Of a DNA stretch of 56,264 bases, positions 37,173 to 46,304 are shown piece by piece. Where the stretch lies: the NCBI GenBank assembly GCA_021805565.1, contig JAJZFA010000012.1:1-56264 (forward strand), given 5' to 3'. The DNA is from Pseudomonadota bacterium. GTDB taxonomy: Bacteria; Pseudomonadota; Alphaproteobacteria; Acetobacterales; Acetobacteraceae. Every line of letters begins with the position of its first letter. The stretch's first letter is position 1. A program made the position numbers and the translations under genes. Below the pieces are notes generated by a model. That model was not told where the DNA came from. It was given only the letters and a program-made list of their open reading frames with translations, and made no database searches.

Positions 37173-37856
37173 TCAGAAGCCTGATGGATCGCCGTAGGGC
37201 ACGTGCAGCACACGGTCCACGAAAATGCCGGGCGTGACAACATGGTCGGGGTCGATCGCGCCCAGCTCGCGGATATGCTGAGTCTGTACCAGGGTCAGCG
37301 CGGACGCCATGGCGACGATAGGATTGAAGTTCCGGCCGGCCTGCTTGTAGGTCAAATTGCCCCAGCGATCCGCTTCCCACGCTTCCACCAGACCGACATC
37401 GCCTTTCAGCGCCTGTTCCAGGATATAGGTGCGGCCGCCGATTTCGCGGTGTTCCTTACCCACGGCCATCTTCGTGCCGACGCCGGTGGCGGTGAAGAAG
37501 GCCGGCACGCCGGCGCCGGCGGCGCGCATGCGTTCCGCCAAAGTGCCCTGCGGCACGATTTCCAGTTCAATCTTGCCAGCGCGATAGAGCGTTTCGAACA
37601 CCACCGGATCGGAACTGCGGGGAAAGGAACAGACGATTCGGCTGACCCGGCCCAGTTCCATCAGCCGGGCGAGACCGGTATGACCGGCGCCGGCGTTGTT
37701 GCAGGCAACCGTCAGGTTGGTCGCGCCCTGCTCGATCAGGCCGTCGATCAGGGCGTTAGGCTGGCCCACCGAACCAAAGCCGCCGAGGAGGACGACGGCG
37801 CCATCCTTGATGCCGGCCATCAGGTCGGCCATGGACTGGACGATTTTGTCGATCAT
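37173..37856 (-). CDS. scoA: 3-oxoacid CoA-transferase subunit A
   Basis: 227-aa alpha subunit partner of ScoB. Motifs VVLLGGFGSVGQPNALIDGL, NNAGAGHTGLARLM, and the CoA-binding TATGVGTKMAVGKE. The ATG at 37856 (MIDKIVQSM) is the usual start; an upstream in-frame ATG adds 21 residues without homology. First gene of the operon with scoB and an acyl-CoA dehydrogenase. Confidence 0.95.
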   Translation of the reverse strand: MIDKIVQSMADLMAGIKDGAVVLLGGFGSVGQPNALIDGLIEQGATNLTVACNNAGAGHTGLARLMELGRVSRIVCSFPRSSDPVVFETLYRAGKIELEIVPQGTLAERMRAAGAGVPAFFTATGVGTKMAVGKEHREIGGRTYILEQALKGDVGLVEAWEADRWGNLTYKQAGRNFNPIVAMASALTLVQTQHIRELGAIDPDHVVTPGIFVDRVLHVPYGDPSGF

Positions 37857-38089
37857 GCGAGGCGTTTCCCGAAACCGCGTTTGTGTGGCGGGTGTAGCGC
37901 CCTGGAACGTCTGTGCCAAGGACGGCGACGGCGATGCCGGTGCCGGCGATCGCCGCGCTGCGCAAAAGCCGAATCGACACCCCGACTCGGTCGGGAAAAC
38001 TCATTTGCAATCATCCCGCCCGCGAAGCCGTCCGCTAACCCTTCGTTAACATTCCGCTGTCACTCTGGCGTTTTCCAGGGAGCCCGCCG

Positions 38090-39688
38090 ATGGCGTCACC
38101 CGAACGCCTTGCCGCCGTGGCGCGGCTGCTTGCCGCCGGCGCATGGCAGGATGCCGAGGCTGCGGCACGCACCGCGGCCCACGACGATCCGATCGACCCC
38201 GATGCGCGGCGGTTGCTGGGCATTGCCGTCGCCGCGATGGGCGAACCGGACCGGGCCGCGCCGATCATGGCGGCGGCGGCCGATATAGCGCCGGATAGGG
38301 ACCACCCCTGCGTGGATCTGGCGCTATTACGGCCACCGCTGCCCCGCCCGCTGGTAAGCCGCCAGTTCAGCACCTGCCTGCGATTGACCCCCGCAGACGC
38401 CGGCCTGCGCTTGGCATTCGCCGGCTTTCTCCTTGAAATCGGGATCCCGGCCCAGGCGGAAGAGATCCTTCAGGAAGCCCCCGCCTCCGCCGCCGTCAGT
38501 CATATGATGGGCCTGATTCAATCGGAGCAGAGCCAGTTCCTACCTGCCATTGTTAGCTTTGAGCAGGCCGTCGCAAAGAACCCGGACGCCGCCGCCAGTT
38601 GGTCCAACCTGGGGATGATCCTTAAAATCGAAGGCCGGTTCGCCGACGCCATCGCCGCGCACGACCGGGCCGTGGCTCTGAAACCAGCCAATGCCCGCTT
38701 TCGCGTCAACCGCGCGGTCGCCCTGCTGAAGGCGGGCCTCTGGGACCGGGCCTGGCGGGATTATGAGGCGAGGCTCGAACTGGGAGGCGTGCCCATCGAT
38801 CCGCTTCGGCTGATGCCGTCATTGCGCCCCGGCGATAGTCTGAACGGCCTGACCGTCGTTGCAATGCACGAGGACGGATTCGGCGATACGTTGCAGTTTC
38901 TGCGCTACCTGCCGCTGCTGGCCGGACACGGCGCCCGGGTGATCGCCTGTGTCCCGCGGGCGCTGGTTCGAATCATGCGGACCGTACCGGGAGTCGCCAG
39001 CGTGGTCACCGACGCGAAGCGCCTGCCACCGCATGACTTTGTTTGCCCCATGTTCAGTCTGCCCCGCGTGTTCGCGACTACGGTGGATCGTATTCCACCC
39101 GTCCCGGAACTGACGCTGGACCCGGCCCTGGTGCGGCATTGGCGCGCGCGCCTCCCGATCGGCGGCCTTCGGACAGGCTTGGTCTGGGCCGGACAAGCCA
39201 GACCATCGCTGCCGGGGTTCGGCACACTCGATCGCCGCCGCAGTGCAAGCCTGGCGGCATTCGCGCCGTTGGCCGGTGTTTCTGGCCTGTCCCTCGTCAG
39301 TCTGCAAGCCGGTCCCGCAGCTCGGCAGGTGCGGCCGGCCGGCATGGAACTCGCCGATCCGATGCCGGACGTGACCGATTTCGCCGATACCGCCGCGATC
39401 GTCGCAGGACTGGATGTGATTGTCGCTGTTGATACCGCTGTTGTTCACCTTGCGGGCCTGACCCGCAAACCGGTCTTTTTGCTGGATCGCTACGATGGGT
39501 GCTGGCGCTGGCTCAGCGGGCGGGCCGACAGCCCCTGGTATCCGCGCCTGACGGTATTTCGCCAGGACCGGCCGGATGACTGGTCCGGCGCGATCGCCCG
39601 CGTCGCGGCCTCGTTGGAGGCGATGGCGCTGTTTCACGGCGTGGGAATCCGGCATACGCCGCTGCGGGAACATGCGTTCGTCGCTTGA
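38090..39688 (+). CDS. TPR protein with C-terminal glycosyltransferase-9-like domain
   Basis: 532 aa. The first ~230 residues are tetratricopeptide-like repeats (clear unit ASWSNLGMILKIEGRFADAI...). The second half resembles the heptosyltransferase/GT9 GT-B fold: HEDGFGDTLQFLRYLPLLA, RTGLVWAGQARP, then VIVAVDTAVVHLAGLTRKPVF and CWRWLSGRADSPWYP. Such TPR-GT9 fusions are common in alphaproteobacteria; the acceptor is unknown (protein or polysaccharide). GGGAG 8 nt before the start. The stop overlaps a possible TTG of the next frame (TTGA), so it may be coupled to hemE. Confidence 0.85.
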   Translation: MASPERLAAVARLLAAGAWQDAEAAARTAAHDDPIDPDARRLLGIAVAAMGEPDRAAPIMAAAADIAPDRDHPCVDLALLRPPLPRPLVSRQFSTCLRLTPADAGLRLAFAGFLLEIGIPAQAEEILQEAPASAAVSHMMGLIQSEQSQFLPAIVSFEQAVAKNPDAAASWSNLGMILKIEGRFADAIAAHDRAVALKPANARFRVNRAVALLKAGLWDRAWRDYEARLELGGVPIDPLRLMPSLRPGDSLNGLTVVAMHEDGFGDTLQFLRYLPLLAGHGARVIACVPRALVRIMRTVPGVASVVTDAKRLPPHDFVCPMFSLPRVFATTVDRIPPVPELTLDPALVRHWRARLPIGGLRTGLVWAGQARPSLPGFGTLDRRRSASLAAFAPLAGVSGLSLVSLQAGPAARQVRPAGMELADPMPDVTDFADTAAIVAGLDVIVAVDTAVVHLAGLTRKPVFLLDRYDGCWRWLSGRADSPWYPRLTVFRQDRPDDWSGAIARVAASLEAMALFHGVGIRHTPLREHAFVA

Positions 39689-39738
39689 CCGGCGGGACGA
39701 TAGAACGGACACAGGCGATCCAGCCCAATCCAGGGCAA

Positions 39739-40782
39739 ATGGACGCCAAGATGAAACGGTTGTTGCGGACGCTTAGCGGCGAAGCGGTATGGCCCCCGCC
39801 GGTTTGGTTAATGCGCCAGGCAGGACGCTATCTGCCGGAATATCGCGCGATACGCGCCGACGCGAAAGATTTCGTCGCCCTTTGCACAACCCCCGCACTA
39901 GCCGCCGAGGTGACGCTGCAACCGATCCGCCGCTATGGATTCGACGCCGCGATTTTATTCAGCGACATCCTGATGCTGCCCTGGGCGCTGGGACACGGGC
40001 TGGAATTCAAGGAAGGCGAAGGCCCGGTTCTGCCCAGGTTGCGCGACGAAGCCGCCGTCGCCGCGCTTGATCCGTCCCGCGTCGCCGGCCGTGTCGAACC
40101 GATCATGGAAACCGTCCGCCTTGTCCGCGCCGGACTAGTCGCGGAAGGCTTCGGCGATACCGCGCTGATCGGTTTCGCGGGCGCCCCGTTCACCGTCGCG
40201 TGCTATATGATCGAGGGTGGCGGATCGAAGGATTTCGCCAATGTCCGTGCCATGGCCTATGCCCAACCCGCGCTGTTCCAACGGCTGATGGACACGCTGA
40301 CCGAAGCCTCGGTCGAATACCTTTCAGCCCAGGTTACCGCCGGCGCCGAGGCATTGATGCTGTTCGATTCCTGGGCCGGTGTCCTGTCGCCGTCCTTGTT
40401 CCGGACCCATTGCGTGGCACCGGCCAAACGCATCGTTTCCGCCTTGAAAGCCCGGCACCCCGGCATTCCCATCATTGGCTTTCCCAGGCTGGCGGGGGTC
40501 ATGAGCCGCGATTACGCCGCTGCCGGAACCGATGGAATAGGCGTCGATACCGGCAGCGATATCGCCACGGTGGCCGCGATGCTACCGGCGCACGTGGCGG
40601 TGCAGGGCAATCTCGATCCGCTGGCCGTGGTCGCCGGGGGTTCGCCGATGCAGGCGGAAACCGCCGCCATCCTGAATGCAATGCGCGGCCGCCCGTTTGT
40701 CTTCAATCTTGGCCATGGAATCGTGCCGCAAACCCCGCCCGAACACGTGGCGGCACTTTTGGAGTTGGTGCGTGCCGGCTAG
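39739..40782 (+). CDS. hemE: Uroporphyrinogen decarboxylase
   Basis: About 347-aa enzyme converting uroporphyrinogen III to coproporphyrinogen III. The two family signatures are present: PVWLMRQAGRYLPEYRAIR and GFAGAPFTVACYMIEGGGSK; also FSDILMLPWALG and NLGHGIVPQTPPEHV. The start is uncertain: ATG at 39739 (MDAK) or 39751 (MKRLLRTL), both plausible; a TTG at 39685 would overlap the preceding gene. It overlaps hemH by 11 bp, so the two heme genes are cotranscribed. Confidence 0.95.
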   Translation: MDAKMKRLLRTLSGEAVWPPPVWLMRQAGRYLPEYRAIRADAKDFVALCTTPALAAEVTLQPIRRYGFDAAILFSDILMLPWALGHGLEFKEGEGPVLPRLRDEAAVAALDPSRVAGRVEPIMETVRLVRAGLVAEGFGDTALIGFAGAPFTVACYMIEGGGSKDFANVRAMAYAQPALFQRLMDTLTEASVEYLSAQVTAGAEALMLFDSWAGVLSPSLFRTHCVAPAKRIVSALKARHPGIPIIGFPRLAGVMSRDYAAAGTDGIGVDTGSDIATVAAMLPAHVAVQGNLDPLAVVAGGSPMQAETAAILNAMRGRPFVFNLGHGIVPQTPPEHVAALLELVRAG

Positions 40783-41866
40783 CGACACAGCCGCGCCCGC
40801 CGGATTAGGATCGCCGCGCCGCAAGGTCGCGATCGTCTTGTTCAACCTGGGCGGACCGGATCAGCCGGAAGCGATCAAGCCGTTCCTGCTGAACCTGTTT
40901 CTGGACCCGGCCATCCTGCGGGTGCCGGTGTTCGTACGGCCGTTTCTCGCCCGCATCATCGCCCGCGCCCGCGTCGAACCGGCAACCGCGAATTATGCCC
41001 TTCTTGGCGGCAAATCCCCGTTGCTGGGGCTGACGCGCGACCAGGCCACCGCTTTGGAAGCCGCGCTTCCGGAAGCCGACGCCAAATGTTTCATCGCCAT
41101 GCGCTACTGGCATCCGTTCAGCCTGGAAGCTGCGCGCGCTGTGAAGGCCTGGGCGCCGGACGAGGTCGTTTTACTGCCGCTGTATCCACAGTTTTCGACC
41201 ACCACCACTGGCAGTTCGCTCGGCGCCTGGCGGCAGGCCGCCGTGCGGGTGGGCCTGGCGGCCGATACCGCGACACTGTGCTGCTACCCCGTCGATCCGG
41301 CTTTCGCCGCCGCCACGGCCGCTTTGGTCAAGGTGGAATACGATCGTGCGCGTGCCGCGCTCGACCCGGCGGTGTCTCTGCGTGTGCTGTTTTCCGCTCA
41401 TGGTTTACCCGAGACGATCATCCAGGGCGGCGATCCGTATCAGTGGCAGGTGGAACAAACCGTTGCCGCCGTGATGGCCGCGTGGGGCGAACCAGCCGAT
41501 CGCACGATCTGCTACCAATCCCGCGCCACCCCGCAGAAATGGATCGAGCCGAGCACGGAAGCAGAAATCGAGCGTGCGGCGAAGGATAAGACGGCCTTGC
41601 TGGTGGTCCCGATCGCGTTCGTGTCGGAACACACCGAGACCCTGGTCGAACTCGATGTCGAGTACCGCGAACTCGCCGAAAAGCTCGGTGTTCCCGGATA
41701 TTTCCGGGTGCCAGCACAAAATTCCGATCCGGGGTTCATCGCGTCCCTGGCCGGACTTGTACGGCGCGCGCGGGCGTCGGGTCCGGGATTGTCCAGCGGG
41801 TCGGGCGGACGGTTATGCGGGCCGGAGCACGCCGATTGTCCGTTCGCGCCGAAACCCGCGGTTTAG
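40772..41866 (+). CDS. hemH: Ferrochelatase
   Basis: 364-aa final enzyme of heme synthesis; inserts Fe(II) into protoporphyrin IX. Motifs VLFNLGGPDQPEAI, YPQFSTTTTGSS and the signature RVLFSAHGLPETI (His210 is the metal ligand). The C-terminal tail GGRLCGPEHADCPF holds two Cys separated by six residues, a spacing seen in [2Fe-2S] ferrochelatases, though a third nearby Cys is lacking, so a cluster is uncertain. GTG start with GGAG 7 nt upstream, overlapping hemE by 11 bp. Confidence 0.95.
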   Translation: MPASDTAAPAGLGSPRRKVAIVLFNLGGPDQPEAIKPFLLNLFLDPAILRVPVFVRPFLARIIARARVEPATANYALLGGKSPLLGLTRDQATALEAALPEADAKCFIAMRYWHPFSLEAARAVKAWAPDEVVLLPLYPQFSTTTTGSSLGAWRQAAVRVGLAADTATLCCYPVDPAFAAATAALVKVEYDRARAALDPAVSLRVLFSAHGLPETIIQGGDPYQWQVEQTVAAVMAAWGEPADRTICYQSRATPQKWIEPSTEAEIERAAKDKTALLVVPIAFVSEHTETLVELDVEYRELAEKLGVPGYFRVPAQNSDPGFIASLAGLVRRARASGPGLSSGSGGRLCGPEHADCPFAPKPAV

Positions 41867-41986
41867 GAATATCCGGCGGGCGGGTGCGACGCGCTTCGGT
41901 GCCCAAAATGCCTCCGGCGTTTGCAACCGACCGGACGAGCGGCAGGCAGTCCGCCGGGTCAGGGCGCAAACGCCCGTTGGCGCTCG

Positions 41987-43078
41987 TTAAAATTTATAGC
42001 GCAGCGCGAGGTTGACCTGCCAGTCGCGTGCCAACTGCGGACCGTTGATCTGCTGGTAAACCGGCACGCCTGCCTCGATTCCGACCTGCGCGGACGGAAG
42101 GCTGAAATAGCGGCCGCTGACGATAATACCGGCATAGGTACTGATTTGCCTGCCGCCATAATATAGAGGATCCGATCCCTGAGCGTAGCCCCGGATACCG
42201 GGATCGCTGCCGTGGATCGCTCCCTGGACGGTGCCGTTCAGCCGGAAGGTCGTTTCCAGCCCGGGCAGCCAGGAATAGCCGCCCCAGGCGTTCAGTTCGT
42301 TCAGGTCGCCGTAATGGTAGCCCTGGGCATTATTATCGAGCGGCAGGCGTGCCCGGTAAGCGAGGCCCCACGACCACACATCGATCCTGCCCGAATAAGA
42401 TATTCCCGGAAGCGCATCGACTGTCCCGGTCCCCGGCTGCATTGCGTAAAATCCGCGCTTTTCCGGAATGGTATTATTGGGCAGCAGTAGCGAGATATTG
42501 TCGGTCGTGCTGCCGGTGGGCAGGGCAAGGCCCATATTGAGACTGATACGATTAACCGGGTCGTTATAGATACGGACAATCGCTGCCAGCGCCGAGTCGC
42601 CGAGCCCCTCCGTCGAGCCGACACTGACACCCAGCGGTATTGTTCCCGCCAGACCCTTGAAAGCCTGCATGGTGACGCTTTTTTCGACCAGGGCGGTCCC
42701 GGCGACCAGTGTCAGATAATTCGAATATCCGTAAGCGACCGTCAGGGCCTGACTGTCGATTGCCAGATTATCCGGCACCAGCCGCAGAAGATGGGTACCA
42801 ACGGGCGTGTAGGCTGACGGAATATTTGTGACGATATACTGTGGCGTCACGGAATTCGTTCCGATCTGGTTGCCCTGCAACCGGGCGAACGAGGGGAGTA
42901 ACGAAACGACAAGCCGCCCCGCGGACGGCATATCCACTCCGAAAACGCCGATCGGGGCCGGTGCTTCCACCGTGTCGGCGTTAGCAGATCCAAGCGCGGC
43001 TATTTGAGCCGAGGCGCCCAAATTGCACAGACCGATACAAAGGGCGGTCGCACCCGGCAGAAGGCGGTCGCGTATCAT
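41987..43078 (-). CDS. Outer-membrane beta-barrel protein (phenol MetA-deg-like)
   Basis: 363 aa. Signal peptide ends ASA|Q near residue 24 (MIRDRLLPGATALCIG start). The remainder is rich in alternating hydrophobic strands with aromatic girdles (YGYSNYLTLVAGTALV, SWGLAYRARLPLD) and ends in NLALRYKF, the terminal Phe typical of outer-membrane barrels. It resembles the transporter family linked to phenol/alkane degradation (PF13557), but the cargo is unknown. The start at 43078 has GGAG 6 nt upstream. Convergent with hemH. Confidence 0.8.
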   Translation of the reverse strand: MIRDRLLPGATALCIGLCNLGASAQIAALGSANADTVEAPAPIGVFGVDMPSAGRLVVSLLPSFARLQGNQIGTNSVTPQYIVTNIPSAYTPVGTHLLRLVPDNLAIDSQALTVAYGYSNYLTLVAGTALVEKSVTMQAFKGLAGTIPLGVSVGSTEGLGDSALAAIVRIYNDPVNRISLNMGLALPTGSTTDNISLLLPNNTIPEKRGFYAMQPGTGTVDALPGISYSGRIDVWSWGLAYRARLPLDNNAQGYHYGDLNELNAWGGYSWLPGLETTFRLNGTVQGAIHGSDPGIRGYAQGSDPLYYGGRQISTYAGIIVSGRYFSLPSAQVGIEAGVPVYQQINGPQLARDWQVNLALRYKF

Positions 43079-43238
43079 TGGTATCTCCGAACGATTAACA
43101 CATAACCGTCCAATTGCATGTACCGTGCCATGAAGACCGCGCCGGATCTGGGTCAGGCCACGATCGCATTGGGCCGTCCTAAACCAGCGGTCTTTTCGCG
43201 GCTTGAGCGACGCTGCCGGATATTCGGGTTTCCTACAG

Positions 43239-43267
43239 AAAAAGCGGCGGAACTTCCGTTCCGCCGC
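43239..43267 (-). terminator. Intrinsic terminator of aceA
   Basis: GCGGCGGAAC and GTTCCGCCGC form a perfect 10-bp stem with a 4-nt loop (43244-43267), followed on the minus strand by TTTTT. It lies 33 bp after the aceA stop codon and insulates the outer-membrane protein gene. Confidence 0.92.
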
Positions 43268-43299
43268 CTGTGCGCCGTCCTCCCTGAACTTCGACGGTC

Positions 43300-44670
43300 T
43301 TATTTGCCCGACACAGCCCATTCATGATTATGGACCAGTCCGTCGTCGTGACGGTCATGGGCCTGCACCACTCCGTGATCGTGGAACTGGTCCGCCTCGG
43401 TCGATCCAGCGAACGCGGTGGTGGAGGATTTTCCGCCGGAAATCGCCATTGCCACTGCGTCGAAATACCCGACGCCCACTTCCCGCTGATGACGGGTCGC
43501 GGTGTAGCCATCCCGTTCCGCGGCGAATTCGGCCTGCTGCAACTCGCTGTAGGCCGCCATGCCGCGTTCCTTGTAGCCGCGTGCCAGGTTGAACATCGAC
43601 AGATTCAGGCTGTGGAACCCGGCCAGTGTCACGAATTGGAACCGGTAGCCCATCTTGCCGAGTTCCCGCTGGAATGCCGCGATCTGGCCAGCCGATAGCT
43701 TCTTCTGCCAGTTGAAACTGGGCGAGCAATTATACGCCAGCATTTTTCCGGGAAACCGCGCGTGGATCGCATCGGCGAACCGCTCGGCCTCGCGCAGGTC
43801 GGGTTCGGAGGTTTCCCACCACAACAGATCGGCATACTGCGCATAGGCCAGCCCCCGCGCGATGGCGTAGTCGTTGCCGCAACCCGGCTTGATGCGGAAG
43901 AAACCCTCTGGCGTGCGGTCGCCGGAGATGAACGGACGGTCGCGCTCATCCACGTCGCTGGTCAGCAACTGAGCGGATTGTGCATCCGTGCGGCACAGAA
44001 GGACCGTGTTCACGCCTTCCACATCCGCCGCGAGACGGGCCGCGTTCAGCGTCCGGATATGCTGGCTGATCGGCACCAGCACCTTGCCGCCAAGATGGCC
44101 GCACTTCTTTTCCGACGCCAACTGATCCTCGAAATGCACGCCCGCGGCGCCATTGGCGATCATGTTGCGCATCAGTTCGTAAGCGTTCAGCGGGCCTCCG
44201 AATCCGGCTTCCGCGTCGGCGACGATCGGCGCCATCCAGTAAGTGCCGTCCTTGCCGCCCTCGGACTGAGCGATCTGATCGCAACGACGCAGGGCGTTGT
44301 TAATGTTGCGAACGACTTTCGGCACCGAGTCAACCGGATACAGCGATTGGTCGGGATACATTTCGCCGCCCGAATTCGCGTCGCCGGCCACCTGCCAGCC
44401 TGACAGGTAGATCGCCTTCAACCCGGCTTTCACCTGCTGCACCGCCTGGTTGCCGGTCAGCGCACCTAGCGTGGCCACGAACGGTTCGGTTTTCAACAGG
44501 TGCCACAGGCGAGCGGCCCCCATTTCCGCGAGCGTGTGGCGGATACGAAAGGACCCCGACAGCCGTTCGACATCCGCCAGGGTGTAGTCGCGCCTGATGC
44601 CCGCGAAACGTTCGGGGTCGCCGCCTGTGCTGGTCATACCGTCGGGCGCATACAGGGGTGTCTGGCGCAT
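43300..44670 (-). CDS. aceA: Isocitrate lyase
   Basis: 456-aa enzyme splitting isocitrate to glyoxylate and succinate (glyoxylate shunt for growth on acetate or fatty acids). Catalytic motif EKKCGHLGG with Cys190; also [26 protein letters not shown] and [12 protein letters not shown]. The usual end of the family ([11 protein letters not shown]) is followed by about 28 further residues rich in His and Asp ([14 protein letters not shown]...). The start at 44670 ([11 protein letters not shown]) has AAGGA 9 nt upstream, better than ATGs at 44688 or 44712. Own terminator at 43239-43267. Malate synthase is not in this window. Confidence 0.96.
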   Translation of the reverse strand: MRQTPLYAPDGMTSTGGDPERFAGIRRDYTLADVERLSGSFRIRHTLAEMGAARLWHLLKTEPFVATLGALTGNQAVQQVKAGLKAIYLSGWQVAGDANSGGEMYPDQSLYPVDSVPKVVRNINNALRRCDQIAQSEGGKDGTYWMAPIVADAEAGFGGPLNAYELMRNMIANGAAGVHFEDQLASEKKCGHLGGKVLVPISQHIRTLNAARLAADVEGVNTVLLCRTDAQSAQLLTSDVDERDRPFISGDRTPEGFFRIKPGCGNDYAIARGLAYAQYADLLWWETSEPDLREAERFADAIHARFPGKMLAYNCSPSFNWQKKLSAGQIAAFQRELGKMGYRFQFVTLAGFHSLNLSMFNLARGYKERGMAAYSELQQAEFAAERDGYTATRHQREVGVGYFDAVAMAISGGKSSTTAFAGSTEADQFHDHGVVQAHDRHDDGLVHNHEWAVSGK

Positions 44671-44902
44671 TGTCTTGGTTCCTTGCATCTGGTCAGTCGC
44701 TAAGGGCAGCATCGGCTATACGAGGGTCGGCCCGCCGATAAAGCTGCCCGTTCAAACAAAGTCTTTAGGACAGCCTCGGCACCGCGATCCGAAGCGCTCA
44801 TCGCGGGCATGCCCTAGGTGAATAATTGATATTGCGGCTGCGAATGAGAAGCCAGCAATTTGGTAGTACGCCGCAATCCTGTCGCCGCCTTCACCGACAA
44901 GG
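44671..44902. other. aceA upstream region
   Basis: 232 bp between aceA and the regulator remnant; no gene supported. It should hold the aceA promoter. I could not identify a convincing -35/-10 pair. Confidence 0.5.
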
Positions 44903-45214
44903 ATGGGGATTTGTAAAGTATGTAAAGCGCGGGCCGCACGCAGGTTCGGGTGGATGGTGCGCTGTCCGCGAACCGATCCAGGCCTGTCGCAGCAGTTGCC
45001 GGCCATCGAACTGGATATTTTGGCCGGCTATCTAAACCTGATCCCACATGACCGGGGTGCGGTGACCTCGTCGCCACCGATCGAACTGGCCGAAACCTTG
45101 CGCGTCGATCTCGGCGACCTGTTGGGTACGCGAGACCGTCAGCCTGAAACTGGCCTGCGCGGGGCTTCGGCCGATCTCTTGTTGGGCGCGGATGGCATTG
45201 CGCCGATCAGATGA
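44903..45214 (+). pseudogene. Remnant of an XRE-family regulator (ScfR/RamB type) divergent from aceA
   Basis: A ~100-codon frame on the plus strand aligns, by my reading, with the N-terminal helix-turn-helix of the XRE regulators that control glyoxylate-shunt and propionate genes. GLSQ...LAGYLNLIPHDRG matches the family pattern GLTQ...SPSYLNLIEHDRR with identical spacing, and ELAETLRVDLGDLLG matches the end of the domain; ASADLLLGADGIAP matches the following region (usual ADPLLG). The residues before GLSQ are scrambled and the recognition helix is degenerate. The rest (~350 aa normally) is missing: the frame stops at 45214 within the 3' end of the acyltransferase gene. Recognition is from memory of the family and needs a database check. 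Confidence 0.5.
44912..44927. promoter_or_regulatory. Direct repeat TGTAAAG-N2-TGTAAAG near aceA
   Basis: TGTAAAG at 44912-44918 and 44921-44927. It lies 240 bp upstream of aceA at the start of the decayed regulator frame and resembles the TTTGCAAA-like sites of RamB-type regulators. It may be a former operator; inference only. Confidence 0.3.
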
Positions 45215-46221
45215 CGTAACCGGTTCATCAGCGGATATTCTACCAGCCGGGACATCCCAATGCCGCCGCCGAGTGTCAAGACGCTGAAAAGGGCGCAACC
45301 CACCGATGGCGAGAGGGTCGCACCAAGTTTCAGGAATTGCCAAATTTTCCACTCGATACCGATAAAAACAAATTGAAACAGGTAAAGCGAATACGACGCG
45401 GATCCAAGCGTGCGAAGAATAAACGGTACACGTACGTGGCTCTCCCGACTTGCCTCGGCGGCCCCTGCGATGGCCAGAGTGCTTGCCATCCCATAGGCGA
45501 GACGTGCGATCGAACCGTAGCCGTCGAACCATCCAAGGTCTTCGCTAACAGCAAGGCCGGCGAACAGCACAATACCCACAACAAGGACGATGTTACGCAT
45601 CGGTAAATTCCCCCGGCGCAGACGGTAAGCCACCGCCATTCCGGCAAAAAATTCGATCCCGAACAACCCATAAAACGCCCCCGGCACCGGCAAGGTAACC
45701 GAACCAATCGCACAACCAAGGATCACAAGAAGCCAAGCCAGCATTAGCACCGCGCCAACTGATCGATTCAGGATCGATACGGCGAACATCACATAAAACA
45801 CCAACTCGTATTGTAACGTCCAGGCAACGCTAAGGATCGGCTCGCTGAAATTAGGTACGGGCGCAATCGCCCAGGCAATGTCACTCATCGAAATACTGTG
45901 ACCACCCGCAAAAGCGAGGCCGCCGGTTAGCATGACCGCAACCCAATATGCCGGAAGTATTCTCGTCAGGCGTCGTTCAATATATCGCCAGATCCGTTTG
46001 GGGTTACCGATATCGTCTATATGAACAAATAGAATAATGAAACCGCTTAGTACAAAAAAAAGGTCAACACCCGCATGCCCGAACTGGAAAATATGTTTGA
46101 AAATAGGCAAAGGCTGGTTCTGATTGAAATGCCGCACGACATGGTAAACGACAACCGCAGTCGCCGCAAAACCCCGCGACGCCTCGACCCAAGCCAGTTT
46201 CGCCGATACCGGCGTCTTCAT
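45139..46221 (-). CDS. Acyltransferase family 3 membrane protein
   Basis: 360-aa integral membrane O-acyltransferase (PF01757, OafA/NodX type) that modifies cell-surface sugars. About ten hydrophobic helices; catalytic-type His in VVVYHVVRHF, then GVDLFFVLSGFIILF, RRLTRILPAYWVAV and SVAWTLQYELVFYV. The start at 46221 (MKTPVSAKLAW) has GGGAG 7 nt upstream. Base composition is clearly lower in GC (about half) than in neighbouring genes, suggesting horizontal acquisition. The last ~25 codons run over the regulator remnant on the other strand and probably are not native to the family. Confidence 0.9.
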   Translation of the reverse strand: MKTPVSAKLAWVEASRGFAATAVVVYHVVRHFNQNQPLPIFKHIFQFGHAGVDLFFVLSGFIILFVHIDDIGNPKRIWRYIERRLTRILPAYWVAVMLTGGLAFAGGHSISMSDIAWAIAPVPNFSEPILSVAWTLQYELVFYVMFAVSILNRSVGAVLMLAWLLVILGCAIGSVTLPVPGAFYGLFGIEFFAGMAVAYRLRRGNLPMRNIVLVVGIVLFAGLAVSEDLGWFDGYGSIARLAYGMASTLAIAGAAEASRESHVRVPFILRTLGSASYSLYLFQFVFIGIEWKIWQFLKLGATLSPSVGCALFSVLTLGGGIGMSRLVEYPLMNRLRHLIGAMPSAPNKRSAEAPRRPVSG

Positions 46222-46304
46222 AAGCGAGCTCCCGGACACGGTCGGACTGCGGAAATTCATTCGCGATCCGCGCAATAAGCACGATTTCCGACGAACTAAA
46301 CAGC

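Noticed and set aside
44814-45077. 87-codon minus-strand open frame upstream of aceA
   Set aside because: No family resemblance; it overlaps the better-supported regulator remnant on the opposite strand.
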